A stretch of 64,000 nt of DNA, from contig NZ_CP051204.2 of the NCBI RefSeq assembly GCF_012516375.2, forward strand, positions 1,488,001 through 1,552,000, read 5' to 3'. The notes under the pieces were generated by a model, which was not told the DNA's origin, ran no database searches, and worked only from the letters and a program-made list of their open reading frames with translations. The translations under genes were made by a program, and so were the position numbers. This document shows positions 51,355 to 59,605 of this stretch, piece by piece. This stretch comes from Chitinophaga oryzae. GTDB taxonomy: Bacteria; Bacteroidota; Bacteroidia; Chitinophagales; Chitinophagaceae. The number at the start of each line of letters is the position of its first letter. The stretch's first letter is position 1.

Positions 51355-52635
51355 TTACTGGATTTTTACGGAACTCATTTTGTCGTTCGCGCTGGGAGAC
51401 AGCCCACCCAGCCAGCTGTTGCTGCTGGTCAGCGTCCAGGAGGTACCGGAGAAATTGTCATCGGCATAAATAGTAACAGACCAGCCGGAAGGGATTTTTA
51501 CGGAAGATGCCCAATCATTCGCCACACCTTTTGCCTGTAACTGGGATAAGGTGTAATTGCCTTTGGCGATGGGCTGCGACGCTGCGCCACCATAGCTTGC
51601 GTCCTGGTAAAATATCACCCCGGTTGTGGTGCTGCCGCCACTGGGGTTCATAATCTGGATCAGTTGTTTGCTGACGATGTAGGTAGGTGCGTACATGGTG
51701 TTATCGGTGGAAGATGTCAGTGGTGCATCTCTGTCTATCGCATAACTGAATACGCCGCCTTTTTTACCGGAGGTAGGTTCCCACCGGGCGTAGTCATAAG
51801 CGCGGCCGGTGCCGTTCACGGGATAGGTTACATCATACCATACGTTGGAAGGATAACCTCTTTCTTCATAAAACGAGAAACCGGGTACAAACTGTGAAGA
51901 TTGAATATAGGGAGCGAAGGTGGACCAGGTGGATTGCAGGGTGCTGGCGCCGCGTCCGTATGCCTGCAGCCACACATAGTCGACCATGGTATACACCTTT
52001 TGGAAAAGACTGTTGCTGCCGCTTCTGTTGGTATCGAATGTTAATAACTTCCCTGTGCCGGATTTGGGGCCCAGGTATTTGGAGAGCGCCTTATATACGC
52101 CGGCCATATCGGTCAGTTCCTGGCCGGACGGTTCACTTTCTATATCGATATCATACCCGTCGAAACCATATTTATTGACTACACTGTCCATGATATGTTT
52201 GGCTGTTTTGGCGTAACCTATAGAATCATGGGTAGCGCCGGCAACGAGGTCTAACCCTCCTGTCAGGATTACTTTGGTGCCTTTCGTATGCAGCGTGTTA
52301 ATCCATCCGGGTACCTGGGATGCTATCGGAGAAGAGGGAGAGAAACAAAAGAGGATTAATATGTCCAGGCTGTCGGGTACCTGTGAGAAGTTGGTGCCAA
52401 ATGGCGCCGGGCCATAGCAGGGGCCTTCCAGCCGGTAAAAGGCTGCATAGATTTCATGGGGCCTGCTTTTGTACGCCAGCAGACTGTCAAGGGATTCAGT
52501 AACAGCCCCTGATGCTTTGGCTGCTTCACTGTTGGCAGCTACATCGGCGGGACGTTGGTCTTTAGTACAGCTGATGCCGAAGAGCATCATCATAAAGGCG
52601 GTCAATAAACTGAACGATAAACATTTCGGTTTCAT
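51355..52635 (-). CDS. GH18 endo-beta-N-acetylglucosaminidase/chitinase-like lipoprotein with crystallin domain
   Basis: 426 residues. Lipoprotein signal with Cys 23 (MMLFGISCTKD). A GH18 TIM-barrel spans about 60-330, with the catalytic DxxDxDxE motif as FDGYDIDIES near 165 and VDYVWLQAYGRG and FVPGFSFYEERGY further on. This form of the barrel, with TFDTNRSG and no chitinase insertion, is closer to Endo-F/EndoS-type enzymes that cut the chitobiose core of N-glycans. The last ~85 residues form a beta/gamma-crystallin domain (VIFYQDASYGGAASQPI, VTIYADDNFSGTSWTL), probably a Ca-binding or glycan-binding add-on. Surface lipoprotein, single gene. Chitin versus N-glycan is undecided. Confidence 0.87.
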   Translation of the reverse strand: MKPKCLSFSLLTAFMMMLFGISCTKDQRPADVAANSEAAKASGAVTESLDSLLAYKSRPHEIYAAFYRLEGPCYGPAPFGTNFSQVPDSLDILILFCFSPSSPIASQVPGWINTLHTKGTKVILTGGLDLVAGATHDSIGYAKTAKHIMDSVVNKYGFDGYDIDIESEPSGQELTDMAGVYKALSKYLGPKSGTGKLLTFDTNRSGSNSLFQKVYTMVDYVWLQAYGRGASTLQSTWSTFAPYIQSSQFVPGFSFYEERGYPSNVWYDVTYPVNGTGRAYDYARWEPTSGKKGGVFSYAIDRDAPLTSSTDNTMYAPTYIVSKQLIQIMNPSGGSTTTGVIFYQDASYGGAASQPIAKGNYTLSQLQAKGVANDWASSVKIPSGWSVTIYADDNFSGTSWTLTSSNSWLGGLSPSANDKMSSVKIQ

Positions 52636-53206
52636 TTTGGATGAATTTTTATGGTGAATAATAATGCCGGTAGTATCATTTTCGGGTTGACTAATGATTT
52701 TGATTAAACGATTTACCTACACGGCCATGGCTGTGTACAGCAAATGAACTAAGGAACAAACGGGTGCTTCAGCAATAATTTTTATTACTGTTTTCCGTAC
52801 GCACGAAACCTGATGATGCACTAATACCTTAAGAATGGGGGAGTATTGTTATATGCATAACAATACGGGTTTAACTACTTTTCATTATTCATGGAACCAA
52901 TTTATATAACAGCGCTCTCTAAGGTAAAAATCGACAGATGACAGTAATTTACATAAAAATTGAATGTGGTATGCGTGTTATTTTCGCCAAGACGTGTAAT
53001 ATTTTGCAGGTCGTTGCCGGACGCAATACGTAGCCCGGCCTGCGATATCGCCGCAGACAAAATAAGAAATTATACAATTGAAAAAATATCATTATATTTA
53101 TCCCGCTTTTTTAACGATCCCCATAACCCGTCACCGCTTTTAATACTTGTTTCACTTTCCTTTCAGGGCGTATGCTTTTGAACGGGACATCTTTGCCTAC
53201 ATACAC
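52636..53206. other. 571-bp divergent intergenic region
   Basis: No coding region is supported. An open frame upstream of the channel gene begins only with TTG and is not signal-like. The only structure I see is the palindrome at 52843. The region is AT-rich and must hold the promoters of the GH18 and MscS genes, which I could not assign. Confidence 0.45.
52843..52866. promoter_or_regulatory. Operator-like palindrome
   Basis: GTATTGTTAT, a 4-nt spacer (ATGC) and ATAACAATAC form perfect 10-bp arms in the divergent region between the GH18 gene (207 bp away) and the MscS gene (341 bp away). Confidence 0.4.
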
Positions 53207-55579
53207 ATGACAACATCCATGCATGGTACATGCACGAGAATACTGGTATCACTGGTTCTCCTGTGCGGATTAAATTTTATGGGAAACGCGGCGTGCGCAC
53301 AATCCGGAAAAGACACCACAGCCGTCACCGCATCCGGCCCGGCGAAACTGAGCGTCGACAGCCTGCTGATACGGATGGAAGATCTCCACAACACCCTGGA
53401 CCGCATTAACGATATCACCTCCCGGGGATTTGATACGCGCGGCATGCAGGAAGACCTGCCTGAAATAAAATCCAACCTGCAGACGATTGAAGATAACCTG
53501 AAGCTGTATAATAAGGTTTTAAATATCCGCAATCTGCAGATGTTCCACGTATTGCTGGCCGACATGCGCGAGCACCTGGAGGACTGGCGCTCCCGGTTGT
53601 TCAATTACAACAAGGAACTCGTGAAAATGAATGCGGAGATGATGGCCTTTACCAAAGATTCTTTTGTAAAACAAATCAAAGCAGATACTACTTTCAGAAA
53701 CTTTTACCTGCCTGAATTAAAAGAACTAAAAAGCAAATGGGTAGAGGCCAAGGCTGCCACCACGCAACATCTGGATAAAATCTCGCTGTTACAGGCGGGA
53801 GTTTCCGGCAGTTACTTTAAAGCGTTGGAACTGGAGAATAAAGTCGATAAACAGTTAAAGGTTTTTAGCCTTAAATCGCTTGGCAAAGAATACAACTATC
53901 TGTGGGAGGACAACGGCCACAGGGATGCTGCCGCCGATACGCTGACCCAGCAGTCTTCCCGGTCGCTTGAAGGACTGGGTAAAATACTGAATTATTACGC
54001 TGGCAATCATTCCGATATCTGGTGGTGGATGCTGTTGATAGGACTGGTATTTTTCTTCCGGGTGAACAAACAGTTCAAGAGAATAAAAAAAGCAGGCAAA
54101 AGCGAATTGCTGCAGCCGCCCTATATAAAATACCTGCGGGCGCTTCCCTTTGCAGGAACGCTGGTAATCATACTGAATATCGCATCTTTCTTTGACCTGA
54201 ACGCGCCGGCAGCATATATTGATTTGTTGCAGTCCTTTTTGCTGATCATACTGACGGTCCTGTTCTGGCGCAGGTGGGAACGCCGGATGTTTATTTACTG
54301 GATCGCCATTGTGGTGTTATACATGCTGACAACCGGCACTGCTGCCGTTGTCGTGCCCGACTTACGCGTGCGGATATGGATGCTGGTGCTGAATGTATTG
54401 TCTGTAATAACCGGCCTGTTTATTTATTTCCGTATTTATAGGAATTTATCTGCCGGCAAGCTGGTCAGGATCGTGTCGGCAGTCTTTGTTGTTTTTAATG
54501 TGCTGGCGGCGCTGTTCAACCTGTACGGCCGTTTAAGCATAGCGCAGGTGTACAGCACTGCTGCCATCGCCGGTTTACTGCAGATTATCGGCCTCACGGT
54601 GTTTGTACAGATCGTGGAAGAAGCTTTTTATCTCCAGATGCAGTCCAGCCGGATAGCGGGTGGCATTACGGCCCGTTTTGACTTTGAGAAAATACGTGAA
54701 GGATTACACAAGATATTGACGGTATTGGTGGTGGTGTTGTGGCTGATGGTGTTTACCACCAATCTGAATATCTATAATGATTTATATAATGGAATCAGCA
54801 GCCTGATCTCCACGCCCAGGATTATCGGTACCACCTCTTTTACCCTGGGCAATATCCTGTTGTTCTTTGTGATCCTGTTAATTTCCAATCTCTTCCAGAA
54901 ATACATCGGTTACTTTTTTGGGGAGACAGACGATGATATGGTAGGGGAGGTAAAAGAGAAAAGTTCCCGGTTGCTGCTGTTACGCCTGCTGGTGCTGGTC
55001 GCCGGATTTCTGATCGCTATTGCGGCATCCGGTTTGCCGATGGACAAGATAACCGTGGTACTCGGCGCCCTGGGCGTGGGCATTGGTCTGGGCCTGCAGA
55101 ACATTGTGAACAACCTTGTGTCCGGTGTGATCCTCATCTTTGAACGGCCGCTGAAAATTGGCGACTATGTGGAAGTTGCCGGGCAGAAAGGCCGGGTAAA
55201 AGATATCGGCATCCGGTCCAGCAGAATGGTGACTACAGAAGGCGCGGAAGTCACGGTGCCGAACGGGGACCTGTTATCTTCCAAACTGATCAACTGGACA
55301 CTCAGCAATAATCATATACGAACGGAATTGTTGTTTACTATCGCACCATCTTCGGCACTGCCGCTGGCGAAGGAAATCATCCTGGAAGAGGTGTCCGGAT
55401 CGGATGCCATTATCGGTAAAGTAGCGCCTGAATTACTGGTGAAGAGTATTAACGACAATAACGTAGCACTGAAGCTGCAGGTATGGATCCGGAATGTACA
55501 CCATGAAGAAGCTTTTAAGAGCCGTATGCTGCAGCAGGTTTATCAGCGGTTAAAAGACAATGAAATTACGATGTCCTGA
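53207..55579 (+). CDS. MscS-family mechanosensitive channel, large form
   Basis: 790 residues from ATG 53207 (an ATG at 53219 is also possible); a signal peptide ends near NAACAQ. A long periplasmic helical, coiled-coil-like region (about 45-265) is followed by many membrane helices from about 275. The MscS core lies near 610-720: pore helix VVLGALGVGIGLGLQNIVNNLVSGVILIFERPLKIGDYVEV, then the beta domain KGRVKDIGIRSSRMVTTEGAEVTVPNGDLLSSKLINWT. The length and extra helices resemble the MscK/KefA-like group. It opens on membrane tension to release solutes. Single gene. Confidence 0.93.
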   Translation: MTTSMHGTCTRILVSLVLLCGLNFMGNAACAQSGKDTTAVTASGPAKLSVDSLLIRMEDLHNTLDRINDITSRGFDTRGMQEDLPEIKSNLQTIEDNLKLYNKVLNIRNLQMFHVLLADMREHLEDWRSRLFNYNKELVKMNAEMMAFTKDSFVKQIKADTTFRNFYLPELKELKSKWVEAKAATTQHLDKISLLQAGVSGSYFKALELENKVDKQLKVFSLKSLGKEYNYLWEDNGHRDAAADTLTQQSSRSLEGLGKILNYYAGNHSDIWWWMLLIGLVFFFRVNKQFKRIKKAGKSELLQPPYIKYLRALPFAGTLVIILNIASFFDLNAPAAYIDLLQSFLLIILTVLFWRRWERRMFIYWIAIVVLYMLTTGTAAVVVPDLRVRIWMLVLNVLSVITGLFIYFRIYRNLSAGKLVRIVSAVFVVFNVLAALFNLYGRLSIAQVYSTAAIAGLLQIIGLTVFVQIVEEAFYLQMQSSRIAGGITARFDFEKIREGLHKILTVLVVVLWLMVFTTNLNIYNDLYNGISSLISTPRIIGTTSFTLGNILLFFVILLISNLFQKYIGYFFGETDDDMVGEVKEKSSRLLLLRLLVLVAGFLIAIAASGLPMDKITVVLGALGVGIGLGLQNIVNNLVSGVILIFERPLKIGDYVEVAGQKGRVKDIGIRSSRMVTTEGAEVTVPNGDLLSSKLINWTLSNNHIRTELLFTIAPSSALPLAKEIILEEVSGSDAIIGKVAPELLVKSINDNNVALKLQVWIRNVHHEEAFKSRMLQQVYQRLKDNEITMS

Positions 55580-55598
55580 CATGTCATTTCTTAGAATG

Positions 55599-55636
55599 AA
55601 AACAGCCTTCCCATCGTTGAATGGGAAGGCTGTTTT
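55599..55636. terminator. Bidirectional terminator between convergent genes
   Basis: AAAACAGCCTTCCCAT, a 6-nt loop and ATGGGAAGGCTGTTTT form a perfect 16-bp hairpin between the MscS and alpha/beta-hydrolase genes. Confidence 0.93.
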
Positions 55637-55650
55637 TAATTAAGTCAGGC

Positions 55651-56526
55651 TTACTTCAGAAAACCGTTGATATAATTGGAAAGGATGGCTGTTTGCATCA
55701 TCAGGCTGACATGGCTTTGCCCGGGGACGATGGCCAGCTGGGATTTCGGTGCTGCGCCCAGATCTGCCGTACCCCCGCCTCCTAATAATTGATAGGTTTT
55801 TATCAGCTCTGATTTGTTCATCCCGTCGTTGTCGCCGGAGATGATCAATACAGGCGCCGTAATCTTTGCAATATTGTCATCCCCGAGATCGAATGGTGCT
55901 GCAGCTGAAGCAAACATCTGTTCCAGGAACTTTGTCCATTTGGTTTTATCCGGTGCTACTGCGTCATAGGCTGTTTTCAGCGGTGTATTTTCGAAAAATT
56001 CAACCTTCATGTTTTTAAACGCGTTGGCGACTTCCGGCTGCCAGCCACTGGTTTTATACGTAGCAGAAATGATGACTAATTTTCTTAGCCGCTTAGGGTG
56101 TTGTATGGCGAACTGGTAAGCCACCTTGCCGCCAAAGCTATATCCAACTATATCTGCGCTGTCAATTTTCAGGTGGTCCAATACGCCCGCCACATCGCTG
56201 GCCAGCGTGGCAAGCGACAACGGTCTGTCTGAATATTCGGTATGCCCATGCCCCTGCAGTTCAACAGCAATTACCTTTCTGTTTTTGGACAGCTCGGGGA
56301 TTAACTGGGCCCAGTTCAGGCCAATGGTCATATAAGCCCCATGCAGCAGCACTAAAGGCGTGCCCTCGCCGTATACTTCGTAATAAGTTTTGATGCCATT
56401 GGTAGCGGCGTAGCCGGTTTCGGAAGGTTTAACAGTTTGTGCGCCGGATGTAGATGCTGTAGACATAAAGATCGTGATTAAGAGTATGGATGTAAGAAGA
56501 TGACGAATGCGGAAGAACGTTTTCAT
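55651..56526 (-). CDS. Exported alpha/beta-fold hydrolase
   Basis: 291 residues with a signal peptide (LLTSILLITIFMSTASTSGAQ). Fold markers: PLVLLHGAYMTIGLNW (oxyanion region), VIAVELQGHGHTEY, nucleophile elbow VGYSFGGKVAYQFA (Ser near 128), acid region ISGDNDGM, and catalytic His in VPGQSHVSLM. The triad is complete. The general layout is that of esterases and C-C hydrolases; the substrate is not predictable. Single gene. Confidence 0.9.
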   Translation of the reverse strand: MKTFFRIRHLLTSILLITIFMSTASTSGAQTVKPSETGYAATNGIKTYYEVYGEGTPLVLLHGAYMTIGLNWAQLIPELSKNRKVIAVELQGHGHTEYSDRPLSLATLASDVAGVLDHLKIDSADIVGYSFGGKVAYQFAIQHPKRLRKLVIISATYKTSGWQPEVANAFKNMKVEFFENTPLKTAYDAVAPDKTKWTKFLEQMFASAAAPFDLGDDNIAKITAPVLIISGDNDGMNKSELIKTYQLLGGGGTADLGAAPKSQLAIVPGQSHVSLMMQTAILSNYINGFLK

Positions 56527-56736
56527 AAATAACTTTCATTTATTTGACAATACAAAGATGAAAATCATTTCAGAAATGGACACTGTGCGGAAACGACAAT
56601 TTGGGGGGTTGATTCCGGCATAAATTTTTGTCTTTTGTCACCTGCTTATGCCGACTTATGAAATACTTTTTTAGCTTTTCCTTTTTGTTCGTGGAACGAT
56701 GACACTAAATAGCCTTTTTATAGCAAAACAGGTTGT

Positions 56737-57861
56737 TTATTTGTTCAATTCATACCTTATTTGCAAAGGCTCATCCAGGCTGGATGCAACCTCTTTCATT
56801 GTAGCCAGCGGTAACAATAAATTTGTTGTGGTATCAGGTTCTTCGAGCTGTATCGCCTCCGGACCAATGTTAAATTCCAAATCGCTATTCCTAAGTAAAG
56901 CCACCTCTCCTCCGATTGCCGAACATAATAACAGCTGCCCATTTTGCGATCTTGTCAATGAGCTGCAGAGAGAATCGCAGCATTTGACCGAATCGAAAAT
57001 TTTCCCTGTTTCCTGTTCAATTTGGCATATATGTCCATTATAATAGGGTATTATCAGTTTGGACGACGAGATCAAAAAGTCATTGTTAAAGGTGATGCCC
57101 CTGGTATTGCCCCAAGGTCCAGGCATATTTAACCCCCCATCGTCCGTAAACTCGTTGACAAACTCCAGTGAAGGAAATCTATTTACCTGGTAACTAAAGG
57201 GGGGAAAGCCACCCGTTGTAATAATCTCTTTGCCATTCTCAGAAAAGTTGCAGGCGCCTGGAGAAAATAATGTGGAAATATATCTTTTGTAAAGCCTTAC
57301 TGAGTTATCTTTTATTTCAAAAAAGCGGATGCTTCCAGTATCTTCTGATTCAGTTATTTGAACTGCAATGATCTGCTGATTCGGATGAACGATAATGTTC
57401 TTTGTATACACCTCGCATAATGCATCGCTATTTTCCCACTTTGATAAGGTATCCAAATGATAAAATTCAATTTTGAATGAACCGGCGTTTGCGGCAATTA
57501 AAAGATTCTTTGAAGGAATGGCACGTATGCAGGAATAACCATTCAAATGTGGGGACAAATTATTTTGCACTACATCTCCACACGTTCGTGAAATGCTTCG
57601 TGCATCGATATTCCATTCAATATTCCCCGAACCGTTTAATGCAAACCAAATGCGGTCCCCAGCCGAAAAACAGGCATCCAGAATAACAAATTCAAACTGG
57701 TGGCAGTAGGAAAGGGTTAATTGATCTTCGATTATATCAATAACCGCAAATTCAGAGGAGTTATCAAATAATATCAGGGCTCTACTTCCACTTTCATTAA
57801 TCAATGACTTTGAAATTCTATGCTTTAAATCTATTTTATTTACTATTTGCATTTCTTTCAA
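56737..57861 (-). CDS. Hypothetical beta-propeller-like protein in an AT-rich island
   Basis: 374 residues without signal peptide (start at 57861, or at 57852 three codons in). The sequence has repeated short beta motifs of WD40/YVTN type (ALILFDNSSEFAVIDI, RIWFALNGSGNIEWNI, KNLLIAANAGSFKIEFY, GNTRGITFNNDFLISSSKLIIPYYNGHICQI), suggesting a cytoplasmic propeller. No catalytic motif and no known family recognised. Codon use and base composition are clearly more AT-rich than in flanking genes, and an IS3-type remnant lies behind it, so it may have been acquired. Confidence 0.7.
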   Translation of the reverse strand: MKEMQIVNKIDLKHRISKSLINESGSRALILFDNSSEFAVIDIIEDQLTLSYCHQFEFVILDACFSAGDRIWFALNGSGNIEWNIDARSISRTCGDVVQNNLSPHLNGYSCIRAIPSKNLLIAANAGSFKIEFYHLDTLSKWENSDALCEVYTKNIIVHPNQQIIAVQITESEDTGSIRFFEIKDNSVRLYKRYISTLFSPGACNFSENGKEIITTGGFPPFSYQVNRFPSLEFVNEFTDDGGLNMPGPWGNTRGITFNNDFLISSSKLIIPYYNGHICQIEQETGKIFDSVKCCDSLCSSLTRSQNGQLLLCSAIGGEVALLRNSDLEFNIGPEAIQLEEPDTTTNLLLPLATMKEVASSLDEPLQIRYELNK

Positions 57862-57984
57862 TTTTTGGTGGTTGTATTTCCAGGGTAATTGTGGTATTGA
57901 AAGTTTCGAGTTAAACCGTTACGGTTAAAAATATCGAATAATCGCTAAATTTAATGGGTGTGAAAATCAAAATTTAATCCGGAC

Positions 57985-58140
57985 CGCAAATGGAACCATA
58001 AACGGACCTGCAGATCGTACGGAGATGGTTGCTGAAGTACTTTCTCGGTGCGCTGATGTCCAATGTATCGAACTCAGATTTATCCAGAAAGGTAGCCTTC
58101 CGGAATGGCTATGTGGAGCGCTTCAAAAAGATGAGGGCTC
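57985..58140 (+). pseudogene. Decayed IS3-type transposase OrfB fragment (DDE integrase core)
   Basis: Read in pieces, the plus strand gives NGP, then EMVAEVLSR-CADVQCIELRFIQKGS in one frame and, after a shift near 58095, FRNGYVERFKK in another. The order NGPE ... IELRFIQ-G-P-NGYVERF is the C-terminal DDE part of IS3-group OrfB (the last acidic residue is E in YVERF). A short insertion seems to split NGP from E. No intact ORF, inverted ends or target duplication were found. It is a relic next to a tRNA gene. Confidence 0.7.
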
Positions 58141-58321
58141 TGAGGGGAAACTTTAGTCGAAAACGTTACTGTCTGAGGGGAGCTTTCACTGTGGCTTTTC
58201 AATTTTTGGGTATCGGAACTGATATTAGCGGGTTTAAAGTTAAATCTCCGTATTTAAAATAGCCACTTTGAAACCAATATGACAGTTGAAAGCATGATTA
58301 ACGCAATGATTATAAAAACGT
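58141..58321. other. Non-coding stretch behind the transposase relic
   Basis: An open 77-codon frame crosses this region but only its middle is transposase-derived; the rest has no support. CTGAGGGGA occurs twice about 39 bp apart (58138 and 58176), perhaps part of the relic's end. Confidence 0.35.
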
Positions 58322-58349
58322 AAAAGGCGCTCATAGTTGAGCGCCTTTT
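58322..58349 (-). terminator. Terminator of the tRNA-Asp transcript
   Basis: AAAAGGCGCTCA, a 4-nt loop and TGAGCGCCTTTT form a 12-bp hairpin. It lies 26 bp beyond the 3' end of the tRNA on the minus strand. Confidence 0.85.
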
Positions 58350-58375
58350 TGTTTGAGTCTATTGACTTCATCTTG

Positions 58376-58449
58376 CGGACTGGACGGGACTCGAACCCGC
58401 GACCTCCGCCGTGACAGGGCGGCATTCTAACCGACTGAACTACCAATCC
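58376..58449 (-). tRNA. tRNA-Asp (anticodon GTC)
   Basis: The minus strand folds into a 74-nt cloverleaf. The acceptor GGATTGG pairs with CCAGTCC (one G-U), discriminator G. The D arm has GTTCAGTCGGTTAGAAT, the anticodon arm CCGCCCTGTCACGGCGG with GTC in the loop, and the T arm CGGGTTCGAGTCCCG. CCA is not encoded. GTC-anticodon tRNA-Asp is a substrate for queuosine at position 34, which the neighbouring gluQ product would glutamylate. Confidence 0.97.
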
Positions 58450-58467
58450 TCTTCCCCTAAGGGAGTG

Positions 58468-58503
58468 CGAAGGTAAAGATTTCTTTTTTTATTTTCCAAC
58501 AAA
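58468..58503 (-). promoter_or_regulatory. Candidate promoter of tRNA-Asp
   Basis: On the minus strand TTTGTTG (58497-58503) is followed after 21 nt by TACCTTCG (58468-58475), seven of eight to TAnnTTTG counting free positions. The tRNA 5' end is 19 bp downstream. Confidence 0.5.
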
Positions 58504-58558
58504 TCGGCGAAAAAAATTTTCTGCATGTTTTCTCCGGCCCGCTTTATAACGCGCAAAA

Positions 58559-59536
58559 ATGCAAAGACATATTATTTTTGTGCAAAACAATGTCCACATA
58601 GAAAAAACCGTACATAGCCAGACTTACCCGGCGCATCGCAAAACCCGTATTGCGCCCACGCCCAGCGGCTTCCTGCACCTGGGCAATGTGTTTTCGTTTG
58701 TGCTGACAGCCACGCTGGCGCGCCGCACCGGCGCCGCCGTCCTGCTGCGCATCGATGACATGGACCAGCAACGGGTACGTCCCGAATACGTACAGGACAT
58801 TTTCGATACGCTGCATTTCCTGGAAATACCCTGGGAGGAGGGCCCCCGTACACCGGAAGACCTGCACCGCCAATGGTCGCAGCTGCACCGGGAGGCGCTG
58901 TACCAGCAGGCGCTGGAAGCGTTGAAGGAGCAAGGCAAACTGTTTGCCTGCGATTGTACGCGGTCGCGGTTGCAGCAGACGGGCGGCGTATACGGTGGCC
59001 GCTGCCTCCGCCGCGGGTTGTCATGGGACCTGCCGGATGTCTGCTGGCGTATCAATACCGAAACACCGTTGCCGCTCCAGATGCATACGGGCAACGGCGC
59101 GCTGCCGGTAGCCCTGCCTGTGGAACAGCGGCATTTCGTGGTGCGGAAAAAAGACGGCCACGCCGCCTACCAGCTGGCTTCTGTAGTGGACGATGATTAC
59201 TTCGGCGTCGACCTCGTTGTCCGGGGGGAAGACCTATGGGATTCTACGCTGGCGCAGCTATACCTTGCTGGAACGGCTGCGATGGACCGTTTCAGCCGCA
59301 CCACCTTTTACCATCATTCCCTCCTGATGGAAGCGCCGGATAAAAAACTCTCCAAGTCAGAAGGCGCTACTTCGGTACGGTATCTCCGGAAAGCAGGAAA
59401 AACAAAGGCGGACATCTTCTCCGCCATCGCCGGTATGTTGGGTATCCGCGAGCAGGCCACCGGCTGGGAAGCGCTGGGAGACCTGTTGCTGGACCATTAC
59501 CCCGTATTCCGGCAGCCGGCGCCGGTACAGCCCTGA
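58559..59536 (+). CDS. gluQ: Glutamyl-queuosine tRNA(Asp) synthetase
   Basis: 325 residues. The class I catalytic core is complete: RIAPTPSGFLHLGN (HIGH-type, about 30-43), RIDDMDQQRVRPEY, and KKLSKSEGA (KMSKS-type, near 264). The zinc site CDCTRSRLQQTGG-VY-GG-RC matches GluQ-RS (CxC ... Y-x3-C). The anticodon-binding domain of GluRS is missing, which together with the length separates GluQ-RS from GluRS. The enzyme attaches glutamate to queuosine at position 34 of tRNA-Asp in the cytoplasm. It starts 110 bp from the 5' end of tRNA-Asp, in the opposite direction. The first ~25 residues are atypical, so the true start may be further in (e.g. GTG 58580). Confidence 0.9.
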   Translation: MQRHIIFVQNNVHIEKTVHSQTYPAHRKTRIAPTPSGFLHLGNVFSFVLTATLARRTGAAVLLRIDDMDQQRVRPEYVQDIFDTLHFLEIPWEEGPRTPEDLHRQWSQLHREALYQQALEALKEQGKLFACDCTRSRLQQTGGVYGGRCLRRGLSWDLPDVCWRINTETPLPLQMHTGNGALPVALPVEQRHFVVRKKDGHAAYQLASVVDDDYFGVDLVVRGEDLWDSTLAQLYLAGTAAMDRFSRTTFYHHSLLMEAPDKKLSKSEGATSVRYLRKAGKTKADIFSAIAGMLGIREQATGWEALGDLLLDHYPVFRQPAPVQP

Positions 59537-59605
59537 GCGACTGGTAATAATTTCTTAATAGTGGTTATGTAGCTTCACCCCCGGAATCATATAAACCAGG
59601 GTGTT

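Noticed and set aside
58029..58262. 77-codon plus-strand ORF as an intact gene
   Set aside because: Only its FRNGYVERFKK part is meaningful and it continues an IS3 OrfB motif that begins in another frame; it is a relic.
58559..59536. Glutamyl-tRNA synthetase (gltX)
   Set aside because: The anticodon-binding domain is missing and the CxC...Yx3C zinc site is that of GluQ-RS.
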